This document shows positions 56,755-64,000 of a stretch of DNA of 64,000 nucleotides, piece by piece. Each line of letters starts with the position of its first letter. The first letter of the stretch is position 1. Below the pieces are notes generated by a model. That model saw nothing but the letters and a program-made list of their open reading frames with translations, was not told where the DNA came from and did no database searches. A program made the position numbers and the translations under genes. Source of the DNA: Monodelphis domestica (taxonomy: Eukaryota; Chordata; Mammalia; Didelphimorphia; Didelphidae); NCBI RefSeq assembly GCF_027887165.1, contig NC_077232.1:17762255-17826254 (forward strand), written 5' to 3'.

Positions 56755-57660
56755 TAGGTTGGACCTCCGGAATTTTTATATCTCCTGAAGTAGTCGAATT
56801 TATTTTACAATATGTTAACTTTACAAAATATTTTTACATCATCTATTATCCATCATAGGGATGATATCCTCATTTCACATCCTTCCCATGATACTTTACA
56901 CACTTCATTTCAGGATTTACATTTGGCGTCATGTTTACCCACACTGCCTAGTTCACCTTCTATTGCAATTAAGCCCACAGGCCTCCTTCCTAACCACCTA
57001 TGGCAAATGGATGTTACTCATTATCCCCGATTTGGGCATTCCTCTTTCATTCATGTATCTATAGATACTTTTTCTAATTTAATTTTTGCTTCTATTCATA
57101 CAGGTGAAGCAGTAAAACATGTAATTTCTCATTTACTCTCTGCCTTTCAGTTTATGGGCATTCCACAAATCCTTAAAACGGACACTAGCCCAGCATATAT
57201 GACCAAAGCTCTTGCTAGCTTTGCTTCACAATTCAAAATAACTCTAAAGACAGGAATCCTATATAATCCTCAAGGCCAAGCTATAATAGAAAGAATCCAC
57301 CTTACATTAAAAAATCAGTTGAAAAGATTTAAAAATTTGCCCTACCAATTTACACCAGGCCGTGTGTTGGCACGTGCTCTATTTGTAATCAATTTCCTTA
57401 ATTTGGACCAACCAGGACAATCTAAAATTGACAAGCATAAATCCACTCAAATCGCCAGCCAAAAGGTTATCTGGAAAGATATTGTTACTAATCGCTGGCA
57501 GCCCCCAGCCCCAGTTCTCTTCTGGGAAGAAGGATCTCTTTGTGTCTCCCCCCAGGTAACCCAGCACCCATTTGGATTCCAGAAAGACTTACGCGCCCTT
57601 GCGATGATCCCCAGCCCAACAACAAGCCCTGTGATGCATTGGAGCAGGAAAGTGAGTAGG
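56755..57660 (+). pseudogene. pol remnant: RT fragment joined to integrase core
   Basis: An open frame from 56812 begins with a short reverse-transcriptase piece carrying a degenerate catalytic motif, HHRDDILIS. At about residue 34 it jumps directly to the integrase core; the rest of RT, RNase H and the integrase zinc domain are missing. The three catalytic acidic residues are visible: Asp in HLWQMDVTHY, Asp in LKTDTSPAY, Glu in AIIERIHLTLK. A C-terminal DNA-binding-like part follows (WQPPAPVLFWEEGSL). The deletion is in frame, so the reading frame stays open into env. Confidence 0.9.
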
Positions 57661-59345
57661 GGGGCATTGAGGAGGCTGAACTACAAGTTTAAGAAGATGC
57701 AAATACAAACTGACTGTGCTAAAATGACAACTCAGGTTGCTTTACCTACTTGGGGACAAATTAAGAGACTAGTAACCCAAGTGGAAGAGACTGTGGGCAA
57801 GCAAGGATTTACACCTCCTGATTGTACTGCTGCTTTATTTCTTGTCATGTTAGCCCTTTTATCTGCACCTCCTGGCACTTCTACCAACACTTACTGGGCT
57901 TACGTGCCCAATCAGTCACTTGGGACTTTTCTTTGCCCCCTCCAATGTCCAATGTATCCTATTTTCACCTTACTATGCCCATTGAATGACCTGTTCAAGA
58001 GAACTTCAGTTTTATAGCCCAGACCAATACCCTCATCATCTGTTTTAGTCTCACCTGGTGGTGTGCAGTGGGCTCCTGACAAACTCCTCTACACTTTGTC
58101 AGTAAATAAGACTCAGATGGTTACTTGTTATAATAACAACTTTTAGGATATTCTTTATGTTCCATCCATCTCCCAGATAGAGTTGAGTGAAAGTTCTAAC
58201 ATTTCCTACACCCCAACAGAACGAGCTTTGGGGGTACCCCCCTTGCCAGAATATCATTACCTCCTCTATTTTTTATGAGTGTATTTATACTCCCCCATGT
58301 GGCCATCATGTTCCATAGTCTTCCTTTGGATTTTTTTTTTATTGGAGCCTGTCTGGCTCCATATCCAATGCATCCACTCAATATTACAATCCACAAGGAT
58401 ATCTTTTACCTACCATACAATATAAAAATATCCCACATAGATATCTATGGGCTTCCATTATGGCTCTAACTCCACTGATATCTTCATGGATCAATTTCTT
58501 CTCTAACTTGTCTTTCCTCCTTATACACGTATTTGTTTGGTAATAGAAATATTACTTTCAGTGAATTTTCTTTTAATTATGCTTGTATCAATTGTACTCT
58601 TTCTAATTGTCTTTCCCCAGGGATCCATATCAATACGATACTGGCCACATTCTCATCCCCATAAAAATCTCTACGGCTTGGTGTCACTCCCAAGGTGCTT
58701 ACATGATCCAGCAAAAAAAAAAAATGAATTAATGTGTACCAAAAGAGCCCTTGGTCTTCTTATTACAGCTATAAGCTCTCTAGTTATGATGCTTATATCT
58801 ACCACTGCTGTAGCTGTTGCCTTTACACTAGAAATCAAAACTGCTGCTTTTACATTAATAATCTCACCGCTAACATATCCAATACCTGGTATATGCAAGA
58901 ACAAATAGATTTGAATATAGAGTCCAGATTAGACATCCTAGAAAACAGCCTTCTCTGGCTCAGAGATTGTATACAATACATTGCTCTTAGGCAACAACTT
59001 GGCTGTCACTGATTATACTGCAATTGGTGCTTCCCCCTGAACTCTAAATGAATTAGCATGGGACTTAATGAAACAATACCTCCTTAACCAATGGAGCCAG
59101 TTTAATGATACTAGCTTTCTGGAGCAACTATATCCATATATCCCAAAGCCATCTGGGTACTTTACCCACATTTCAACCTGCTGATTTTATTCTAGCTTTA
59201 AGACACATTCCTTTGGACCTTCCTCATCTACTCACCATAGAATCAAGAGCCCTTCTGGCTCTTTCCCTTTGCCTTGTCATTCCCTGTATTATTAGAGTTT
59301 TTAGGACATCTTATGGCCAACTCTGAGCTGCCTCTCATCACTTTA
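57661..59345 (+). pseudogene. env remnant (SU and TM) of the provirus
   Basis: The pol frame continues into an Env-like leader with a hydrophobic signal (ALFLVMLALLSAPPGTS, about 57825-57880) and ends at 58017. Downstream, SU pieces lie in shifting frames, including a CINC motif near 58580 of the CxxC type found in retroviral surface subunits. The TM part shows a fusion-peptide-like hydrophobic run (ALGLLITAISSLVMMLIS) at about 58751-58805. A heptad region with SRLDILENSLLWL follows in another frame at about 58920. Several stops and frameshifts; no functional envelope is encoded. Confidence 0.88.
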
Positions 59346-59667
59346 AGTTGCAACTTCAACAATTAAGAAAGTGGGAAAGTTGATAAAAATCATTTTAATG
59401 CAATCGTGGATAGTAGTTTGCCTATTGGAATGCATCATATAGATAATAGCTTGCTTTCATTTGCCTTGTATTTCAAATTGTATATCTGACAATACTCATT
59501 TTGATTTTATATACTTGTGTTTATTATCAGTCATTTGTTAAACTGTATACTCATCATCAATTATTTCTCAAAATTGTTAATCTTGATCATATCCTTTGAT
59601 ATTGTTATATTCTTCGTTGTCCACTGGCTTCATTATACAGTACGCAATCTAAATTTTTTCTTTAAAT

Positions 59668-59680
59668 AAAAAGGAGGAAA
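59668..59680 (+). other. Polypurine tract
   Basis: AAAAAGGAGGAAA lies directly before the 3' LTR, the expected site of plus-strand priming. Confidence 0.85.
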
Positions 59681-60182
59681 TGTCAGAAGTTGATATCTCT
59701 GGGTCTATCTTAGATAAAGATCTGAGAGCCCTTCTCAGAGGCTGAATTCTCAGGGTCTGTCTGATGACAGGTCCAAGTGCCCTCACCTCGACCTTCTTTT
59801 AGTTTCCCATAACAAGATTGCTGACTGTTCCATGAGCCCCAGATGATTCCTGGAACCATCATCTTGTCACAATCTCTATCCTACCAGCTGCACTATCTAC
59901 ATTTTTGTTACACTTTCCAATGGGCCTTTCTCACGGCCATTTCATGTGGTTTTTACCTTTAAAAGACCTACCAAGTTTGTAATAAACTCGAACTCTTTGC
60001 CACCAGTATTGGGTTCCTTCTGACCCCACTCTGTGTTGTGACTGTGATTTTTACCTTTTCCCTCACCCTTGTCTTCAGATGAGGTCCTTCTTACTTCTCC
60101 CTTTGCATTTCCTCTTACTATTTTCACCATTCCTTCCCTGCGGAACCCTGGTCCCAGTCTATCCCCCTCTGGGGCTTTAACA
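59681..60182 (+). repeat. 3' LTR of the provirus
   Basis: 502 bp, TGTCAGAAG to GCTTTAACA. It keeps an intact AATAAA (about 59981) and the TTTAAAAG TATA-like box (about 59957). Confidence 0.95.
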
Positions 60183-60662
60183 GTGGCCTCTTCTAAGAAG
60201 GGGAGGTCTCTCTGGAACTAATCTCTCCAGAAGCCAGGAAAGGAGGGTCAGCTTTTCGCTCACCCAAACCAAAGCTCCAAAGGGAGAAGATCCAGGAGCA
60301 ATCTTACCAGAAGCAGTCCAAGATCCAGAGTCCAAGGTCCAACTTGTAGTTCCAGGCCACAGTCCCAGTCCAAGATCCTCTAACCCCAAAATTCAGGATG
60401 AAAACCCCTTAGACAGAAAATTCATCACTTTTTATAGTCCTTTTTTATGTCACTTCCTGTCCCTTCCTCCACTTTATGGGGACCAATTGCAGTCTTTAAG
60501 TTTTCTTAGCACTACCCAGGGGGTGGTCAGTCATTTCTGAGGTATCACCCACTTTAGTAAGTGGCTTACAGACCTCCCCTACTTAGTGTTAAGTAGGGGT
60601 GTTTTCAGTTTTTGTTGATTAATTTAAAAATAGGCAAGGGGAGAGTCAATCCCATTTTCACA

Positions 60663-60810
60663 TGTTTCTGTACACAATGTTCTCCTGGTTCTGCTGACTT
60701 CACTTTGCATCAGTTCATATGAGTCTTTCCAAGTTTTTCTGAATCATCTTGTTTGTCATTTCTTATTCCATTATAACTATATACCACAACTTACCCATCC
60801 ATTCCCCAAG
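60663..60810 (-). mobile_element. Old L1 3' end, part 2
   Basis: 'gttctcctggttctgctgac', 'ctttgcatcagttcatatga' and 'gtttgtcatttcttattcca' are antisense ORF2 C-terminal and UTR text. It continues the fragment ending at 51916. Confidence 0.82.
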
Positions 60811-60879
60811 TCCATCTTCTGCTTTTGAAGTTGATTTATTCCTGTACAAACCTTTACATTAATCCTTATTGAATTTTAT

Positions 60880-61560
60880 ATTATTAGATTCAGCCCCATG
60901 ATTTAGCCTGTCAGAAACCTTTCAGATCACAATTATATTATCCAATATGTTAGTGATTCCTCCCAGCTTTGTGTTGTCACAGATTTAATGAACAGATCCC
61001 CTATGTCTTTATCTAACCTGAAAAAAGTATCAAAAAGTACCAAATGATCACATATCCCTGGGGTAATTCCACTAGAGAACCCCTGCTATGTTGACAGTGG
61101 GATATTAATGTTTGCTCTTTGAGTACAGCCATCCAAACAGTTCTGAATATTTATGATTGTAATATTGTCTGATCCTTATCTCCATCTCCTCCACAAGACT
61201 GGGATGAGCTACATTATTGGAAAAGCTCTGATAAAACATAGATAAGTTCTATTTACAACAACCCTCTGATCTACTAGTTTAGAAATCCCGTCTGAAAAGA
61301 AGATGAAGTTAGTTTGGGAAGATCTCTTAGATGAAGCCATATTTGCTATTTGAAATCATTGCTTCCCTTTCAAGATGTTCTCCAATTGACGCAACCCTCT
61401 AATGATTGATTCTTTCTAGAATTTTACTGAGAGTCAAAGCAAAGTATGTGCCATAGTTTCCAGGTGCTATTATCTTCTTTTTTTTAGTGGAACATTTGCT
61501 CATCTCCAGTTGTGTCTACACCTCTTCTGTTTTTATTTTTATTTTATCTATATTTCCATT
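60880..61560 (-). mobile_element. CR1/L3-like LINE fragment
   Basis: 'ccctggggtaattccactag', 'ttgagtacagccatccaaac', 'agttctgaatatttatgatt' and 'tctcctccacaagactggga' are the antisense of the well-known CR1/L3 RT coding region. It is heavily diverged. Confidence 0.8.
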
Positions 61561-61905
61561 ATCACATATATGATGGTGGCTAAGGCATCATATCTATAAA
61601 CCAGGTGACTTGAAATCATAAAGGAAGCTAGGTACTCCCTTGATATCTTCTTAATTAAATTGGGTATCATCAACACTCTACTAGTCATTTTGGTTGTCTT
61701 TTCCAATGTGGAGGTAATTCTCCTTTGTAGAGAAAAAAAAAGAAAGAAACAAGCCTAAAAGTAATTTTCTTTTGTCAGTTAGCATCATCTTATTCATCCC
61801 AAGCCCCATTCCTTCACTGATCCTCTTTATCTTAAAATATATCTAACCCCTCCTCACACCTTTTCTCTTCATCTTAGCTTCCCTCACCATCCTCAGCTCA
61901 TTTTT
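61561..61905. other. Intergenic, nothing recognised
   Basis: No gene or clear repeat was seen. Confidence 0.35.
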
Positions 61906-62102
61906 TTAAAAAATGACCCTTACCTTCTGTCTTAGAATCAATACTATGTAGTGGTTCCAAGGCAGGAGAGCAAGAAGGACTAGAAAATTGGGATTAAGTG
62001 ACTTGCCTAGGGTCACACAGCTAGGAAATGTCTTGGGCCAAATTTGAACCCAGGACCTCCCTTCTCTAGGCCTGGCTCTAAGCTGAGCCACTAGCTGCCC
62101 TC
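61906..62102 (-). mobile_element. tRNA-derived SINE
   Basis: A minus-strand copy: 'gacccttaccttctgtctta', 'acacagctaggaaatgtctt', 'tgaacccaggacctcccttc', ending 'gctgccct'. Confidence 0.9.
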
Positions 62103-62231
62103 TCCTTAGTTCTTAGCATTAATACTACTGATACCATTTTCATAGGACTATGCTACAATCATATTCATCTTCTCTCCTACCCTTGTCTCTATATTCAATG
62201 CATCTCTTTTATTTTATTTTATTTATTTTAT

Positions 62232-62421
62232 TTTTTAAATCCTTACCTTCTGTCTTGGATCCAATTGGCTCCAAGGCAGAAGAGTGGTAAGAGCTAGGCA
62301 ATGGGGGTCAAGTGACTTCCCCAGGGTCACACATCTGGAAAGTGTCTGAGGCCAGATTTGAATCTAGGACGTCCCATCTCTAGGCCTGGCTCTCAATCCA
62401 CTGAGCTACCCAGCTGCCCTC
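62232..62421 (-). mobile_element. tRNA-derived SINE
   Basis: A minus-strand copy: 'aatccttaccttctgtcttg' to 'ctacccagctgccct'. A TTTTA-rich stretch precedes its tail. Confidence 0.92.
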
Positions 62422-62439
62422 CCCAACATGCATCTCTTT

Positions 62440-62520
62440 TTTAAAAGTTTATTGGTGAGAAAGGGGAGGGACAGTAAGAATCATGTAATCATGGAAAAAA
62501 GTTTTAAAATAAATTTTAGG
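62440..62520 (+). mobile_element. L1 3' tail fragment
   Basis: 'gagaaaggggagggacagta', then 'tcatgtaatcatggaaaaaa', matches the last bases of L1 3' UTRs elsewhere in the window. Confidence 0.6.
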
Positions 62521-62949
62521 AAGGTTATTGGTGAATTCACTAAATCTCCACATCCTTCTCTTAAGACAAATCTAATTTTTACCTCCTCACTAGAACTGTT
62601 TTCCTTTGTGTCTTCAGATCTTCTGGAGCATCTCCAGTCTCTTCTGGAAAGATTTCTGCAGCAATCTAGGCATGACTGTCTTTCTTTTGAACCTTCTGAA
62701 CCGTCTAAATTGAGGCTGTACATCAGACAATTCCCAAATGTTTTCTTCCCCATCACAAACTCTAGAACAGAGCAGTCATTTCCCTCAAGGTTCCTGCAAT
62801 GTCTATCCCGGCATCCTGTTCAATCAGTGAGAAAAAGATGCCAAGTGAAATCTCAGCTTACCGTACCCTCAGTTTCTTTTAACAGAGTGCCAGGTATGTA
62901 ATAGATCCTTAATAAATACTTATTAGTTGCTTGACTATTTATCAATGTC
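62521..62949. other. Unassigned, open on both strands
   Basis: A plus-strand frame of 157 codons (62428-62901) and an overlapping minus-strand frame of 91 codons are open. Neither has a recognisable domain, and the plus frame begins inside the L1 tail. Treated as non-coding. Confidence 0.35.
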
Positions 62950-63055
62950 AGGAAAAAAATGCCTACTAGAAGAACAATCTCCAAGGGGAATGGGCTGCCT
63001 CAAGAGGCAGGGGCTTCCTCCTCATTGGAGGTCTTCAAGTACAGAAAGAAAACAA
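62950..63055 (+). mobile_element. CR1/L3-like 3' tail
   Basis: 'gggaatgggctgcctcaaga' followed by 'ttggaggtcttcaagtacag' is the sense-strand 3' end of L3-type elements. Confidence 0.65.
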
Positions 63056-63290
63056 GCATTTATTAAGTACCTACTATGTGCCAAGTGCTAAACGCTTTAC
63101 GAATATTTGATCTTCACAACAACCCTGAGCGGTGGGTGCTATTATTGTCTTCTTTTCATAGTTGAGGAAACTGAGGCAGAGCCCAGGGTCGAACCATTAC
63201 TAAGTGTCTGAAGCTAGATTTAAACTCAGGAAGACAAGTCTACTCAACCACAGGTCCAGCACTCTCTCCACTGAGCCCCCTAGTGGCCCA
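63056..63290 (-). mobile_element. MIR/CORE-SINE
   Basis: 'ttattaagtacctactatgt', 'ttgaggaaactgaggcagag', 'cttcttttcatag', and the head near 'ccagcactctctccactgag' give a near-complete minus-strand copy. Confidence 0.8.
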
Positions 63291-64000
63291 ATCTGTAACT
63301 TCGTTTTTCCCCATATTGCACAGGGCACAGGGAGAGTCTTAGCCATTGACCCAGGTTCACACAGGCAGAGGTAGAATCCAAGTTTTCTAGACTGACTTCA
63401 GGGCTGGCTTTCTCTCCAGAGGTGCTTCCCCTTGGCGGGGGGGGGGGGGGGGAGGAATAAAATGAACTTATATTTGCCACGTTATCAAGTGCCTTTTTTC
63501 TCTCAAAATCCTCAAAATTACTAAAAGAAATCCTAGCCAGAGAAATCAAATGATCACAAATGATCCCACCTGGAGGAAGCCTTAAAGGTGATCTAGTCCA
63601 ACTCCCTCATTTGGCAGAGAAGACATTTTCCTTAGGGAGAAGTTGCTGAGGGGAATTTGGAGGGATGGGAAATGAATGGCCCATGGTCACACAGCTAGTT
63701 ATTGAAAGAACTGAGCAGAAGATCCAGGATCAAGCTCAAAGTCAACGACAAATCACAGGATGAAAATAATCATGATAAAAATGGTAACTAGTAATAAAAG
63801 GGTTATATACTGGCAAAAGCCCTTTAGGTGCTTTATCTAATTTAATCTTTGCAATAACGCTACAAAGAAGGGGATTTTACACACTCGGAAGTGGAGGGAA
63901 TCCAACAGATGGTCTTAGAAATGATCTCCTGGAACCCCTTTATTTAGCATTGAAGAAATGGAATCCTAGATATGGGAACTGGCTTGCCCAAGGATAGAGA
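63291..64000. other. Intergenic with MIR-like fragments
   Basis: A poly(G) run of 16 lies at 63437-63452. MIR-like pieces occur near 63560-63720 ('aggtgatctagtccaactcc', 'ggtcacacagctag') and 63800-63870. No gene is recognised. Confidence 0.5.

Larger units (their letters stand above)
52208..60182 (+). mobile_element. Betaretrovirus-like endogenous provirus, defective
   Basis: About 7.98 kb with two related LTRs. Flanks ATGGCC/GTGGCC are a 6-bp duplication with one later change; 6 bp is usual for betaretroviruses. Internal order: primer-binding-like site, leader with splice donor, gag remnant, 3.4 kb of unrecognised AT-rich DNA, a short RT remnant fused to an integrase core, broken env, polypurine tract. 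Over the first ~110 bp the LTRs differ at about ten positions by eye, so the insertion is old. No gene is complete; the element cannot be autonomous. Confidence 0.95.
51917..60662 (-). mobile_element. LTR, type A, split by a betaretrovirus-like provirus
   Basis: Perfect TGTT duplication (51913-51916 and 60663-60666). The LTR itself is 51917-52207 plus 60183-60662, about 0.77 kb, minus strand. The right piece has the family blocks 'tgtcacttcctgtcccttcc' and 'ggggaccaattgcagtcttt'. Confidence 0.93.

Noticed and set aside
58537..59326. Intact Env gene with possible domesticated (syncytin-like) role
   Set aside because: SU and TM parts lie in different frames, with several stops and frameshifts.
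62428..62901. 157-codon open frame as a new gene
   Set aside because: It starts within an L1 tail, is overlapped by an antisense frame, and shows no domain, splice sites or conserved motif.

Overview
The window is mammalian nuclear DNA and almost certainly marsupial. Two kinds of evidence point there: the only intact gene is split by consensus GT-AG introns, and the rest is dominated by young L1 LINEs, marsupial tRNA-derived SINEs, RTE-tailed SINEs, MIR/CORE-SINEs, CR1/L3 remnants and endogenous-retrovirus LTRs. SINE type and fresh L1 copies suggest a Monodelphis-like opossum. That is inference; no search was possible.

The host gene occupies roughly 3.35-17.8 kb on the minus strand. It is a full-length glycine N-acyltransferase-like gene (GLYAT/GLYATL family) with five coding exons whose splice sites and phases all fit, giving a 300-residue product. 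Its introns hold one LTR in antisense and four LTRs or LTR-like elements in sense orientation, plus hAT-like and SINE debris.

From 18 to 46 kb there is no host gene. It holds two near-identical L1 3' ends (19.3-20.7 and 24.9-27.0 kb), LTRs nested in LTRs (21.8-23.9 and 41.3-43.0 kb), an LTR-like element inside an L1 (28.5-29.4 kb), an inverted repeat interrupted by a short LTR (32.2-33.6 kb), an L1 5' end that lacks its 3' part (34.9-36.2 kb), an internally deleted L1 (37.3-38.2 kb), and further solo LTRs. A processed pseudogene of AP3M1 (47.6-49.6 kb) sits inside a SINE, and its poly(A) tail has grown into a (GAA)n array.

From 51.5 to 60.8 kb lies a three-level nest. An old L1 3' end received a solo-type LTR, and that LTR received an 8-kb betaretrovirus-like provirus on the plus strand. 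The provirus has both LTRs, a primer-binding-like site, a gag remnant, an RT/integrase remnant, broken env and a polypurine tract. About 3.4 kb between gag and pol is AT-rich and shows no retroviral coding. The last 3 kb hold CR1/L3, SINE and MIR remnants.

Most insertions are supported by target-site duplications read directly from the sequence: 4 bp for the LTR families, 6 bp for the betaretrovirus-like provirus, 8 bp for hAT-like elements, 16 bp for L1 and the processed pseudogene. Element order in the nests is therefore secure. Family names are from recognition, without database comparison.
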